From an uncultured Acidobacteriota bacterium (GTDB lineage Bacteria; Acidobacteriota; Terriglobia; Terriglobales; Acidobacteriaceae), in assembly GCA_903832295.1 (NCBI GenBank), contig CAILAZ010000309.1, positions 26,595-90,594 on the forward strand: DNA of 64,000 nt, written 5' to 3'. This document shows, piece after piece, positions 38,545-50,995 of the stretch (within the stretch, counting starts at the first letter, position 1; each line of letters starts with the position of its first letter). Made by a program: the position numbers and the translations under genes. The notes beneath the pieces were generated by a model that saw only the letters and a list, made by a program, of their open reading frames with translations, was not told the origin of the DNA and ran no database searches.

Positions 38545-39366
38545 ATGCGCTCTCGAAACTTCATCCTCCTCTGCCTGTGTGTGGCTCTCTGTGGCGCTTC
38601 TGCACTCGCCGGTCCTCCATTCTTCACGGATGACCCCGAGCCTGTCCCATTCGGGCGCTATGAGTTCTACACATTCTCCACCCTGGACCGCTCCGTCGGG
38701 AGCTATGCTGCGGCATTCCCAGCCTTCGAATTCAACGTTGGGGCTGCACCCAACCTTCAGTTGCACGTCCTTGCTCCAATGGCAATCTCAGCGCTCGAAC
38801 CCGGGCCGATCACCTACGGTGTGGGCGATATCGAACTTGGCGCGAAATTCCGCTTTGTACAGGAAAAGGGTCGGCGTCCGCAGGTGGGCATTTTTCCGAT
38901 GATCGAGACGCCCACTGGAGACCGCCATCGCAATCTCGGCAACGGACAGACTTGGGCCCGACTCCCTCTCTGGGTTCAGAAAAGCTGGGGGCCATGGACA
39001 AGTTACGGCGGCGCGGGCTACATCCTCAATCGTGCTCCCGGAATGCGCGACCACACATTTGCGGGATGGCAGGCGCAACGCGAGTTAAACAAAAAGCTGA
39101 CGCTCGGCGCCGAGTGGTTCAATCCCGGCCGCGAAAGCATGTCCGCACGCAATACTCACCTTCTCAATGCGGGAGGCATTTACAACTTCAACGAGAATTT
39201 CAGCTTCCTCTTCACCGCAGGTCACAGCATTCGGGGCGACACCCATACAGTGGCCTACTTTGGCCTGTACTGGACATGGGGAAAGAGAGCTCCAGGAGAC
39301 GAACCGAAGCTTGCCAGCTCCCTGCACTCTGCCTTCGGCCGGGCAACACCGTTCCGCATCCGGTAA
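38545..39366 (+). CDS. Secreted/outer-membrane transporter-like hypothetical protein
   Basis: Signal peptide and beta-rich repeats typical of MetA/transporter OM families. Confidence 0.55.
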   Translation: MRSRNFILLCLCVALCGASALAGPPFFTDDPEPVPFGRYEFYTFSTLDRSVGSYAAAFPAFEFNVGAAPNLQLHVLAPMAISALEPGPITYGVGDIELGAKFRFVQEKGRRPQVGIFPMIETPTGDRHRNLGNGQTWARLPLWVQKSWGPWTSYGGAGYILNRAPGMRDHTFAGWQAQRELNKKLTLGAEWFNPGRESMSARNTHLLNAGGIYNFNENFSFLFTAGHSIRGDTHTVAYFGLYWTWGKRAPGDEPKLASSLHSAFGRATPFRIR

Positions 39367-39374
39367 CTGCCCGC

Positions 39375-41015
39375 TTAGTTTGCGCGCTTTCCGTAACGCA
39401 GAATCAGGGCAGTGCAGTCATCAGAGAGCGGAGTTTCTCCGCGGTATGCATCGAGAGATGCAAAGAGCATTCCTAGAGAAAACTCGGAACCAAGCGCTGC
39501 CTCCAGTCTCTCGTTTCCAAAGAACTCTCCGTCGCGGTCTTCCGCCTCCACCACGCCGTCGGTGAAAAGCAGCAGCCGGTCGCCATCACGCAGTTGAACG
39601 CGGGCACTCGTAAACGTCACCGGGGAGAGCAGTCCCACTGGAAAATTCTCGTTGTCCAGACAACGAATCACTCCGTCCGAATACAGCAGCGGCTTCACGT
39701 GGCCGCAGTTGATGTATTCCAGCTCTCCATTGTCATAGAGCTTCATCATCAGCAGCGTCGCATACTTGCGCCCGACAATCTTGTTATAGACGTATAGGTT
39801 CATCCCTTCCACAATCTGATGGAGAGGTAAGCCCTGACGCAACTGGGGGTCAATCGCGCCTTGCAGAACGGAGGCCAGCAGCGCTGCGGAAACTCCCTTT
39901 CCGGACACGTCCGCCACAACCACCGCCACGCAATCCTCCAACCGCGTCACGTCATAAAAGTCGCCGCCAACTTCCTTGCATGAAATATTGCGAGCCTCCA
40001 CTTCGGCAAATGCAAGCGATGGAATTTTCACCTCCATCATGCTCTGCTGAATCGTCGAGGCAATCGCCAGTTCGCGCTGGTAGGCCAGCGCCTCTTGCTC
40101 GGCCTTCACCAGGTAGGCGTTCTCTACCAGTGCCGCAGCCTCGCGCGCAATCGCTCGGATCAATTCCTGGCTTACATCCGGGAGTTTTCCTTTTTCAATG
40201 CGGCTGTCAAGGTACAACACGCCGATCGCCCCATGCCCGCCACAGCCGCTCTCGCGAAATTGCGACCTGCGCAAGGGAATACAGACCACGCTCCTCAACT
40301 GCTGTTCAACAATGCTCTCTCGTCCGGTCATACCCGGATCGCCCATGCTCATAACGAACTCAGAGGAGGAGTCAATCACATCCTGAAGCACAGACTGTGA
40401 AATTCCCTTTGCCTCAACCAGGTCTTCTCCCCGCTCGCTGCGCCCCGCCCCCAGTTCCAGTCGCCCATTCTCCTTGCACAGAAACACAAAACCTCTCTCC
40501 GCCTTGGTCAGCCGGAGGGAGACTTCGACCAGGTTGGCCAGCACTTCGCTAAGTACTGTGGAGGTATTCAGCGCCCGGGCGCCCTCGATGAACAAGCTCA
40601 GCAGGTTCAGCGCACCCGGCCTGTCTGACGAAGTCCCCTGCGACATGATCTTCGACAGCATGTCGTGGGAATCTGACCCGCCCCCCGGCACGCTCGGATC
40701 GTGGAACACCAGGTAGCTGCCTCCGATCGTCCCCAACTCAATGCGATCTCCACTGCGAAGGCTGCGGTGCTGCGTGGCCTGCCCATTGACGAACGTCCCA
40801 TGGCTGCTGCCCATGTCCACGATGAAATACTCTGCACCCCGCCGCTCAATCTGGGCATGGTTGCGTGAGACGTGCGGCTCCGCAATTACTACGTCGCGAT
40901 CCGGCCTCCTGCCTATGGTGACAACCGGTCTGGTCAGCGCATAGTAGGTTTGCGTGTCGCCAATCACAATCAGGAGTTCCGCTTCCACGGGTTTCTCGAC
41001 CGGTGCCCCTGCCAT
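39375..41015 (-). CDS. FHA-GAF-SpoIIE (PP2C) serine phosphatase
   Basis: GRRPDRDVVIAEPHVSRNHAQIE...SSHGTFVNGQ (FHA); CKEVGGDFYDV...VADVSGKGVSAALLASVLQ (SpoIIE); start after GAGGGGGG. Confidence 0.88.
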   Translation of the reverse strand: MAGAPVEKPVEAELLIVIGDTQTYYALTRPVVTIGRRPDRDVVIAEPHVSRNHAQIERRGAEYFIVDMGSSHGTFVNGQATQHRSLRSGDRIELGTIGGSYLVFHDPSVPGGGSDSHDMLSKIMSQGTSSDRPGALNLLSLFIEGARALNTSTVLSEVLANLVEVSLRLTKAERGFVFLCKENGRLELGAGRSERGEDLVEAKGISQSVLQDVIDSSSEFVMSMGDPGMTGRESIVEQQLRSVVCIPLRRSQFRESGCGGHGAIGVLYLDSRIEKGKLPDVSQELIRAIAREAAALVENAYLVKAEQEALAYQRELAIASTIQQSMMEVKIPSLAFAEVEARNISCKEVGGDFYDVTRLEDCVAVVVADVSGKGVSAALLASVLQGAIDPQLRQGLPLHQIVEGMNLYVYNKIVGRKYATLLMMKLYDNGELEYINCGHVKPLLYSDGVIRCLDNENFPVGLLSPVTFTSARVQLRDGDRLLLFTDGVVEAEDRDGEFFGNERLEAALGSEFSLGMLFASLDAYRGETPLSDDCTALILRYGKRAN

Positions 41016-41204
41016 TGCAACCCCCCTCACACCGCGATACTTGCAAGCAATTCAATGTTGAACCTGATGTGGTTTGGATGCCGCGCGTCCTGTCATGGTT
41101 CCCGATCATTTTTCACGCTCGCAAACACATTCTCACCAACTCACACCCATCGCTGGCGGCTCTGCTTTAAAATAGCGGGTAGTATAGGCCGATCAAGGAC
41201 GATC

Positions 41205-41936
41205 ATGGAACACACCCTGCTCACCGCCCGGCTCACCCGCTCCGTGCTGATTTCGGAGAAAACCAAACACCTCGAATTCGATATCGAGGAGGTCTCTTCT
41301 TTCGACTTCGTGGCCGGACAGTTCATCTCCGTTCGCGAGCCCCGGGGCGACAAGTTCGTCACTCGCGCTTATTCCATCGCTTCTCCTCCACGCGGCAACA
41401 ACACCTTTGACCTCTGCCTTAACCGCGTTGATGAAGGCTTCATGTCCAACTTCCTCTGCGACCGTGAAATTGGCGAGACCGCTCGCTTCCACGGTCCCCA
41501 CGGGCTCTTTGTGCTCAAGCCTGAGGTCGAGGACCTGATCCTTGTTGCGACGGGAACCGGTGTCGCCCCTTTCCGCAGCATGGTTCAAGACATTTTCGGG
41601 AAGGATAGCAGCGGCCAATCGCGCCACGGAGGCCGCCATGTATGGCTGGTTTACGGTACGCGCTTTGCCGAGGATGTCTATTACCTGGACGAGTTTGAGA
41701 CGCTCGCCGCCGAACAACCCAACTTCCATTACACGGCCACTCTCAGCCGCCCACCCGAGGACTGGAGCCGGGGGCGTGGGTACGTTCAGGAACACATCCG
41801 GAAGATCGTAGGCGAGCGAAAAGACATGCACGTGTACATATGCGGCTTGAATGAGATGGTCTCGTCGGTCCGCAGCATGTTAATTGAAGAGTGCGGATGG
41901 GAGAAGAAGCGCGTCATCTATGAGCGTTACGACTAA
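41205..41936 (+). CDS. Ferredoxin-NADP+ reductase family protein
   Basis: TRAYSIASPP (FAD), GPHGLFVL, LVATGTGVAPFRSMV, VYICGLNEMV. Confidence 0.88.
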   Translation: MEHTLLTARLTRSVLISEKTKHLEFDIEEVSSFDFVAGQFISVREPRGDKFVTRAYSIASPPRGNNTFDLCLNRVDEGFMSNFLCDREIGETARFHGPHGLFVLKPEVEDLILVATGTGVAPFRSMVQDIFGKDSSGQSRHGGRHVWLVYGTRFAEDVYYLDEFETLAAEQPNFHYTATLSRPPEDWSRGRGYVQEHIRKIVGERKDMHVYICGLNEMVSSVRSMLIEECGWEKKRVIYERYD

Positions 41937-42004
41937 GCGGAGATAGCAACTTGCGGCGGTCCTCAGCACGGGAGCAGGGCCGCCGCTCACTTACACTTGA
42001 AAGC

Positions 42005-42430
42005 CTATGCGCGAAACCGTAGGGCGTTTCCCGCCCCTTCCCGCTTGGCAATCCCCGGTGACTTGCCCTCGTCGTACATGTGATCGCGAATCCACTCTTT
42101 GCACAAACTCCGCAGATAGAGCGCGGAAGATAACTCCTGGCGTTTCAGGCCCGAATCAATTTCATTGATGCCACTAAGGAATTTCACCTCGGCCTTGTAG
42201 CGCTCCGGTAACGTGTCCGACGCGCACTTTTCCAGCAACTGCGCCTTATGGATGAAGTGCAACAGCATTAATTGGATCAGGTTTTCAGCCGCCAGCAGGA
42301 TGGTGGGACCGTGCCCCCATACCAGGGCCTCGTCCAGTTCAACAAAGCTCCGCTGAATTTCCAGATGCTCACGTTTTAAAAGTCCACGTCCGACACCCAG
42401 TGCCTTACGATCTTTCTGCCTAGTCATCAT
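42005..42430 (-). CDS. Conserved hypothetical protein
   Basis: 141-aa ORF from ATG at 42430 with GAGGAAG upstream; no recognised motif. Confidence 0.5.
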   Translation of the reverse strand: MMTRQKDRKALGVGRGLLKREHLEIQRSFVELDEALVWGHGPTILLAAENLIQLMLLHFIHKAQLLEKCASDTLPERYKAEVKFLSGINEIDSGLKRQELSSALYLRSLCKEWIRDHMYDEGKSPGIAKREGAGNALRFRA

Positions 42431-42721
42431 CACGCTTCCTCGCTGGAGGACTGAGCATTTCAGCTTCCCTTTCTCCAAGTCAGGCCTCTGCAAAACGCAA
42501 TGCGGATCGATGCGTACGTAAGCTATTGAACTGTATGTACTTATGTTTGATCCCAAGTGCTTAATCTCCACCCTCGCCAAATCCTCCCAGGAAACGCCTT
42601 AGGAATATCTAATAAACAAGCACTTAGACGAAACTGCGGACGGGCTCTATCTCAACGAATCGTCCCTCGCCAAGACACACTCTTTCTGTGCATCTTAGGC
42701 GCAAGTCCTCTCATCTATTAA

Positions 42722-42751
42722 GTTGACAGTAACTCACTCAGGTTCTATCAT
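42722..42751 (+). promoter_or_regulatory. dnaK promoter TTGACA-N17-TATCAT overlapped by a degenerate HAIR-like element
   Basis: TTGACA 42723-42728, TATCAT 42746-42751; GTTGACA-N7-ACTCAGG vs HAIR CTTGAGT-N7-ACTCAAG. Confidence 0.6.
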
Positions 42752-42868
42752 CGCAATCATGTTAGGTCTGAGTAGGGCAGCTTACATGTGTCCCATCAGA
42801 GTTTTAGCGGCCCTCACAAGCCGTGCATAGGCAAGATTCTCAGCTTTACCGCAGGAGGCGAGAGGCAA

Positions 42869-44779
<1,911 letters not shown>

Positions 44780-44814
44780 CCGGCGGCTCGCCGGAAGCTT
44801 GGCGGGCTTATTTC

Positions 44815-44842
44815 GCGGCCGGAGCATAACTGCTCTGGCCGC
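44815..44842 (+). terminator. Hairpin downstream of dnaK
   Basis: GCGGCCGGAGCA-TAAC-TGCTCTGGCCGC then TTCTC. Confidence 0.5.
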
Positions 44843-44892
44843 TTCTCACACCAGCGGGCACACACCGTCCGGCTGGGGAACAAGGGGAATCT

Positions 44893-45075
44893 ATGAATTT
44901 TGAAGTCAACGGCATCCCGTACTTTCTCACTTTCGATACCAGCGAGGCGCAGTGGTTTCTGCTCACACCATCCCGCAACGGCGTCGAGTCGGTGGAGATT
45001 CACGATGACGGCACGCTGCTGACCACGTCCTCTGCACTGCCGCCACGCAGCGGCAATGCCCGGGGCGTTAACTAG
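44893..45075 (+). CDS. Small conserved hypothetical protein (60 aa)
   Basis: Good coding character; GGGGAA upstream of ATG. Confidence 0.5.
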   Translation: MNFEVNGIPYFLTFDTSEAQWFLLTPSRNGVESVEIHDDGTLLTTSSALPPRSGNARGVN

Positions 45076-45176
45076 CGACTCCCCGCCCGTGCATCAAGCG
45101 TGATACAGTCTGCCCCGTCGGTCGTTGCCCGAAGGCGAACCGCTGACGGGGCAGCAGATTTTAGCGGAGAACTTCC

Positions 45177-45701
45177 ATGCGTAAGATTTTTCAGTGGGCT
45201 GCATTGTTCTTGGTAACGAGCGGCTTGACCACCGCCGCCATGGCGCAGACATCCGTGCGTTCGCACTCCGGCTCGCATATCGCGCATCCTCACACTCTTC
45301 GTGACGACGCCACCCAGCTCACCTCGCTGCTTAAGGAGTTTCTCGACAACGTCAACGACCCCGTGATGCACATGCGATTCTGGGCCGACGACCTCATCTA
45401 TGTAAGTTCCGCTGGCACAGTGCGGACAAAAGCTGCGATCGTGAACGCGGTCCGCGTGGAGGCGGTGCAGGCAGCTTCGGGCAAAGCTCTGCCCCCAGAG
45501 AAATATTCCGCCGAGGAGATTACCGTCCGCAGTTATGGCCCTCTGGCCGTGATCAACTTCACGCTTGTGGCGCACGAACCTGAAGCCGCCACGGAGAAGT
45601 TGCGGCGCTACCGCAACTCGGGCGTCTTCCAGCTCAACGCCGATGGATGGCAGGCCATTAGCTGGCAGTCCACCGCCATTCCTGAAACGGCAAAGAGGTA
45701 G
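45177..45701 (+). CDS. SnoaL/NTF2-like (DUF4440-type) secreted protein
   Basis: Signal peptide; LKEFLDNVNDPVMHMRFWADDLIYVSSAGTVRTKAAI...FQLNADGWQAISWQSTAI. Confidence 0.7.
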   Translation: MRKIFQWAALFLVTSGLTTAAMAQTSVRSHSGSHIAHPHTLRDDATQLTSLLKEFLDNVNDPVMHMRFWADDLIYVSSAGTVRTKAAIVNAVRVEAVQAASGKALPPEKYSAEEITVRSYGPLAVINFTLVAHEPEAATEKLRRYRNSGVFQLNADGWQAISWQSTAIPETAKR

Positions 45702-45798
45702 TCGCACGATAACACTTGGCAGAGCTGCAATCACGCAAGTATGCTGAGGCGCAGGGTATTCTGGTTTACCGGAATGAGCGGGAAGAAGAATAACAATC

Positions 45799-46845
45799 AT
45801 GGCCGCAACCGATAAGAAGGACTATTACGGCATCCTTGGCGTCAAGAAGACCGCCACTGCTGACGACGTGCGCAAGGCCTTTCGCAAACTCGCCCGCAAG
45901 TATCATCCCGACGTCAATCCGGGCGATAAGAAGTCGGAGGAGAAGTTCAAGGAACTCTCCGAAGCCAACGAGGTCCTCAGCGATCCCAAGAAGCGCAAAA
46001 TTTACGACCAGCTCGGCTTCTACTCTGACAACATCGATCCCAAGACGGCGGAGGCTTACGCCAATAGCGGTGGAGGCGGCGGCAATCCGTTTGGAGGCGC
46101 TGCCGGAAACCCATTCGGCGGCTACACCCAGCAGGGCGGCGGACAGCGGGTCGATTTCGACTTCCGCGACTTTGACTTCGGCGCGGCCCAGCAACCGGGT
46201 GCCCGTGGCGGCAGCTTTCGAGACATCTTCTCCGGCATGTTCGGCGGCAGCGCGGCACAGGAACCGGCCAACGCCGCCGGCACTGACGCCGAGTACACCG
46301 TGCAGGTTCCCTTCTGGGATTCGATTCGCGGAGCGGAGATGAAGCTCAATATTCAGCGTCCATCCGCCATGGGCCGCATGACGCCTGAGCCTGTCTCTTT
46401 CCGCATCAAACCCGGCACTCGCGATGGCCAGCGCATCCGCCTCGCAGGCAAGGGCAACCCCGGCACCCGCGGAGGACCTCCGGGAGACCTTTACATCATC
46501 GTTCACATCGCCGAACATCCCGTCTTCCACCGCGACGCCGACGACATCAGCATCACTCTGCCCATCCTTCCCTGGGAGGCAGCACTGGGGGCCAAGGTTG
46601 AGGTGCCGACCATCGACGGGCGCACTGTCTTGCGCGTGCCTCCTGGAACCCAGACCGGCCAGAAGCTGCGCATGAGAGAAAAAGGTGTTCCCTCGGCCAC
46701 CCGTCCCGGAGTCATCGGAGACCAGATCGTGGAAATTCGCATCGTCGTTCCGGAGATTCCCAATGTGGAAGCCAAGGAGCTATGGCAGAAGCTGGAGAAG
46801 ATGCACCCGGAGGATCCCCGCAGGGAGCTGTGGAGCAAGATTTAA
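45799..46845 (+). CDS. DnaJ-family co-chaperone (CbpA-type, no zinc finger)
   Basis: [40 protein letters not shown]-terminal DnaJ domain, no CxxCxGxG repeats. Confidence 0.92.
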   Translation: MAATDKKDYYGILGVKKTATADDVRKAFRKLARKYHPDVNPGDKKSEEKFKELSEANEVLSDPKKRKIYDQLGFYSDNIDPKTAEAYANSGGGGGNPFGGAAGNPFGGYTQQGGGQRVDFDFRDFDFGAAQQPGARGGSFRDIFSGMFGGSAAQEPANAAGTDAEYTVQVPFWDSIRGAEMKLNIQRPSAMGRMTPEPVSFRIKPGTRDGQRIRLAGKGNPGTRGGPPGDLYIIVHIAEHPVFHRDADDISITLPILPWEAALGAKVEVPTIDGRTVLRVPPGTQTGQKLRMREKGVPSATRPGVIGDQIVEIRIVVPEIPNVEAKELWQKLEKMHPEDPRRELWSKI

Positions 46846-46861
46846 GAGATGAGGCGCAATC

Positions 46862-47245
46862 ATGACGAAACGTAAAGGCAAAGGCGCTTACATGATCTCG
46901 GTGGTGGCTGAGATGTATGAAATCCACCCGCAGACTCTGCGATTGTACGAGCGCGAAGGCTTGCTCAAACCTTCGCGCAGTGACGGCAATACCCGCCTCT
47001 ACACGGAGGACGATCTCAAACGGCTGGAGTTCATTCTCTCCCTCGCCCGCGATCTCGGCGTCAACATTGCAGGCATCGGTATCATCCTCAATATGCGTGA
47101 GCGCATGGAACAGATGCAGACGCAGATGCAGGAGTTCGTGAAGTACGTACAGCAGGAAGTGATGACCCGCGCCAACCAGGCTATGCCGAGGGAAGGGCTG
47201 ATCCCGGTGCGTAGGCCAGTGGTCATCCCCCCTAAGAAGAAATGA
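46862..47245 (+). CDS. hspR: MerR-family heat shock regulator HspR
   Basis: ISVVAEMYEIHPQTLRLYEREGLLKPSRSDGNTRLYTEDDLKRLEFI. Confidence 0.9.
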   Translation: MTKRKGKGAYMISVVAEMYEIHPQTLRLYEREGLLKPSRSDGNTRLYTEDDLKRLEFILSLARDLGVNIAGIGIILNMRERMEQMQTQMQEFVKYVQQEVMTRANQAMPREGLIPVRRPVVIPPKKK

Positions 47246-47265
47246 CGCTCCGCTCGATACCAGAT

Positions 47266-47295
47266 ACAAAGGCCAGCGTCGAAGCTGGCCTTTGT
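47266..47295 (+). terminator. Terminator after hspR
   Basis: ACAAAGGCCAGC-GTCGAA-GCTGGCCTTTGT, 12-bp stem. Confidence 0.7.
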
Positions 47296-47317
47296 CATGA
47301 TTGCACTGGAACTTCAG

Positions 47318-47722
47318 CTATTTCGGCCACCCCACCCACACGGGCTTGCCCTTATCGTCGCGCATTACCATGATGTCGCCATTACGGGTGACTTCCCGGG
47401 CCAGCATCACCGCGGTGCCGTCAATGGAAACTTGCGAGCCAAGTATCTCGAGATTGTCTCCCTTGGCGAATGTGATTTCCATATCCTGCAGGAACTTCTC
47501 CGGTGCCACTACCACATCCAGCGGACCTTTGTCCGTATTCAGCGTGAGATGGACGATTTTGTCGGCGGCGGTCTTTACTTCATCCACTACGCCTTTCACT
47601 TTGGCTTCGGTACTTTTGTCGTACTTCAACTGCGGCGCTGTCTGTGCAAATGCCGGAATGAATGCGAGCACTACGATCAGGGCAACTGCGGATACCAACT
47701 TGCAACAAGCCGATCGTGCCAT
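47318..47722 (-). CDS. Secreted hypothetical protein (small beta-rich)
   Basis: Signal peptide LVSAVALIVVLAFIPAFAQ; 134 aa. Confidence 0.65.
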   Translation of the reverse strand: MARSACCKLVSAVALIVVLAFIPAFAQTAPQLKYDKSTEAKVKGVVDEVKTAADKIVHLTLNTDKGPLDVVVAPEKFLQDMEITFAKGDNLEILGSQVSIDGTAVMLAREVTRNGDIMVMRDDKGKPVWVGWPK

Positions 47723-47990
47723 GGTTCAGTTCTCCTTTCGAATCCAGGGGGACGGAGTCTCTCGCAATCTGGCGTGCTACCGGTAAAGGCAGCGCCTCCG
47801 AAGGTCTCCTGTTTCCTCAACCACCAGGCGCACCACTCCCCGGCACTGATGACTGACGGCGGTGGGCGCACTAAAGGTCGCATTCAACGTAGTCTCCGCC
47901 CGCGCTTTGCACAGTGAGGCGAGTCACAGCAGCCCGTGATGGCGGGACTCCATTGCCCTGCAACGGATTATTCCACTTATATTTACAGAG

Positions 47991-49820
47991 TTGCTCGCCA
48001 GGTCATTTCGGAGAATAATCAGATCGGCAGTTTTCAGTCGCCATAGGAAACAAAACGTGCGCTGGCCCGCTTCGTACCGCTACCTAAAACGCCTCAACGT
48101 GCCAACTACTGAGGCCGAGCGCAGCCGCGTGGAGACGATCCTGGGCGCGCTTCGCGTACTGCTCGCAATATTGGCCGTGGTCGCGTTCTGGACCGACGTT
48201 CCAGAACCAGCCCGATTTGCCCATCTGGTTTACATTCTCTTGTCTGTTTGGGTGCTGCACAGCATCCTGATATTCGCATGGGTCTCGCGCCGCCCGGTCT
48301 CGCCCGTTGTGCTCAGATATCTCCACGCTGGAGACATTCTATGGCCCACGCTCATCACCTCGTTCTCGCACGGTGCAAGTTCCCCATTCATTAACCTCTA
48401 CTCATTCTCCCTTCTCTCCGCAGGCTTCCGCTGGGGATTTCCTGAAGCGCTGTCCACCTCCATTGCTGGCGGTCTGGTGCTGGAGGTCGAAGCGTTCTTC
48501 CTCCGCGGCACCGCCCTCGGGCAATTTGAGAGCAACCGCCTGCTCGTGCGCTGCGCCTATCTGCTGGCGCTCGGATACCTGATCGGCACTCTAGGCGAGA
48601 ACGAAAAGGAACGCCGAGCGGAGTCTGCTGTCGTGACCCGCCTTCTCCATTCCGCGCGCACGGAACAGAGCATGAGCGCGGTGCTGCAGGCAGTATTTTC
48701 AGAGTTCATCGCCCTGTTCGACTGTGCCCGGATCTTTCTGGTCGCACACGACCTTAGCACTGACCGCGTTTATCTGTGGCAGATGGCCTCGCGCCCGCAG
48801 CGGGATGCGCGTCCTTACTCGCGTGAAATTCTCACCGACGACCGCCTCGCCTACCTGCTGCCCGACTACTCCGCAGCGTTCTTCTGCGAGCAGACTTCAC
48901 CGAACACGATGAAGATGCTTGCACTTGGTTCGAAGACACAGACGCGCACCACCACAGGGCAAATACCTGCACTGCCCTTCCTGCCAGGAAACACCAGGTC
49001 ATTGCTTGCGGTGGCCGCGCCGCTCGGCCATGAGTGGAGGCTGCGGCTGCTGCTGGCTGGCGCCAGGGTGGGCAAGAACGCTTCGCAGGAGCTTGCCTTT
49101 GCGGACTCGCTGCTGGGCCAGGCCGCCACTGCCATCTATGGCGTGTACCTGGTGCGCAGGCTGCGCGCCCGCGCAAGCGCGATAGAACGAGCGCGCGTAG
49201 CCCGAGAACTCCATGACGGAGCAATCCAGTCCCTGATCTCAGCCGAGATGCGCACCGACATCCTTCGCCGCCGCGCGATCAAGGAATATGCGCCGATCGC
49301 ACCCGAAATCGAGTCGCTGGAGAACCTGCTTCGCGACCAGGTGATTGAATTGCGCGAACTTATGCACCAACTGAAGCCCGTGGAGGTAGCGCCCGACCAG
49401 TTGCTGGACCACATGGCCGAACAGGTGGATCGCTTCCGCCGTAATTCCGGAATCGCGGCGCGTTTTGTTTCCGCATCCGACGAAATTCACCTCTCCGCAC
49501 ACACTTGCCGCGAGATCCTCCTGATTGTGCAGGAGGCGCTTGTCAATATACGCAAGCATGCGCGCGCTGAGGATGTGCTGGTGACGTTCGGCCGCCACGA
49601 TGGGTACTGGCGATTGAGCATCACCGACAATGGCGTTGGCTTCGGTTTTGAGGGTACACTTGCTGGAGTTGAACTGATGAGGTCGGCAAAGGGGCCGGCC
49701 ATCATCAAGGAGCGCGTAGCTAATCTCGGAGGCGAACTCTTCATCGACTCCACATCGTCAGGCGGTACGCAACTGCTAATCAAGCTGCCACAGAAAGGCT
49801 ATTTTTCTCATGGACGGTAA
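47991..49820 (+). CDS. Membrane sensor histidine kinase, NarL/DegS-type (HisKA_3), GAF-like sensor
   Basis: RVARELHDGAIQSLISAEMRTDIL (H-box), LLIVQEALVNIRKHARAEDVLV, ITDNGVGFGFEG. Confidence 0.92.
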   Translation: MLARSFRRIIRSAVFSRHRKQNVRWPASYRYLKRLNVPTTEAERSRVETILGALRVLLAILAVVAFWTDVPEPARFAHLVYILLSVWVLHSILIFAWVSRRPVSPVVLRYLHAGDILWPTLITSFSHGASSPFINLYSFSLLSAGFRWGFPEALSTSIAGGLVLEVEAFFLRGTALGQFESNRLLVRCAYLLALGYLIGTLGENEKERRAESAVVTRLLHSARTEQSMSAVLQAVFSEFIALFDCARIFLVAHDLSTDRVYLWQMASRPQRDARPYSREILTDDRLAYLLPDYSAAFFCEQTSPNTMKMLALGSKTQTRTTTGQIPALPFLPGNTRSLLAVAAPLGHEWRLRLLLAGARVGKNASQELAFADSLLGQAATAIYGVYLVRRLRARASAIERARVARELHDGAIQSLISAEMRTDILRRRAIKEYAPIAPEIESLENLLRDQVIELRELMHQLKPVEVAPDQLLDHMAEQVDRFRRNSGIAARFVSASDEIHLSAHTCREILLIVQEALVNIRKHARAEDVLVTFGRHDGYWRLSITDNGVGFGFEGTLAGVELMRSAKGPAIIKERVANLGGELFIDSTSSGGTQLLIKLPQKGYFSHGR

Positions 49821-50475
49821 GAAGATCAGGCTTGTCATTGCCGACGACCATACAATTTTTCGCGACGGCCTGCGCCGCCTTCTGGATCTGGAAGATGATT
49901 TTGAAGTAGTGGGCGAGGCCGCCGACGGCGCGGAAGCCGTGGCAATGGTGCGCCAGCATCAGCCGGCCATCCTGCTGCTCGATCTCGCGATGCCGAAGAT
50001 GCCCGGACTGGAGGCGCTGCGTGAACTCTCACAGCAGAATAGCAACACGCGTTGCATCCTCCTCACCGCCGCCATCGAGCGGCGCCAGATCATAGAGGCG
50101 TTGCACGTTGGGGCGCGCGGCATTGTGATGAAGGAGTCCGCCACCCAGTTGCTGCTCAAGGCAATCCGCACGGTGGTGGCGGGGCTTTACTGGGTTGGGC
50201 GTGAGCCGGTCACAGACATGATGATGTACCTGCGCGAGCAGAGCACGCTCCAGGTTCCATCCAAGGCGCGCAGCAGCTTCGGGCTCACCCGCCGTGAAAC
50301 CGAGATTCTCGCAACCATCGTGGCCGGATTGAGCAACAAGGAAATCGCCCAGAAATTCACGCTCAGCGAAGACACGGTGAAGCATCACCTGACCAACATC
50401 TTTGACAAGGTCGGAGTTTCCAGCCGCCTGGAGTTGGCGCTGTTCGCCATCAACAACCGGCTGATAGAAAATTAG
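49810..50475 (+). CDS. NarL/FixJ-family response regulator
   Basis: IRLVIADDHTIFRDGLRRLL; LTRRETEILATIVAGLSNKEIAQKFTLSEDTVKHHLTNIFDKVGVSSRLELALFA. Confidence 0.93.
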   Translation: MDGKKIRLVIADDHTIFRDGLRRLLDLEDDFEVVGEAADGAEAVAMVRQHQPAILLLDLAMPKMPGLEALRELSQQNSNTRCILLTAAIERRQIIEALHVGARGIVMKESATQLLLKAIRTVVAGLYWVGREPVTDMMMYLREQSTLQVPSKARSSFGLTRRETEILATIVAGLSNKEIAQKFTLSEDTVKHHLTNIFDKVGVSSRLELALFAINNRLIEN

Positions 50476-50599
50476 CGCGAGCTGTAGAAGAGCGCAGTTG
50501 GGCTCGTCCGGCGCTGTCACGGGGAGAGGTGAGTTCAGTCACTGCCCCGGCGGGATGTTTGGGCCAGACTTTACGCGGTTGGCGCACGTGGAGAATCAT

Positions 50600-50971
50600 A
50601 TGCCCCAGGATTTGCGCGACGTGTTGCAGATACTCCGCTTCGAGTTGAACTACCTGGAGCAAGGTGGATTCGAGCGCGACCGGGCACTGCTCGGAACAGA
50701 GTCTCCATTTCAGGGAACGATTGCATGCATCAACTTTGGAGATCCGCTGCGGACGCATGCCTGCCACGAATGTTCGCTGCACGCGTTTGTGCCGGAAGAC
50801 AAGAAGACGGAAGAATTTCCCTGTCATCATATTCCGCTCAGCCACTCCGGCGAGACCATTGCGGAATTGCTGGAGAAGAACGACTCGCAACGCATGGTTG
50901 AGGTGCTTAAACACTGGCTGCGCGGCACAATCGCAAGGCTGGAGTCAAACCTGCATCGCGATCCCGACTAG
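50600..50971 (+). CDS. Conserved hypothetical protein with CxxC/CHH potential metal site
   Basis: MPQDLRDVLQILRFELNYLEQGG...HACHECSLHAFVP...PCHHIPLSHSG. Confidence 0.65.
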   Translation: MPQDLRDVLQILRFELNYLEQGGFERDRALLGTESPFQGTIACINFGDPLRTHACHECSLHAFVPEDKKTEEFPCHHIPLSHSGETIAELLEKNDSQRMVEVLKHWLRGTIARLESNLHRDPD

Positions 50972-50995
50972 TGCGATGCGCCCACAGGTGAGGTA

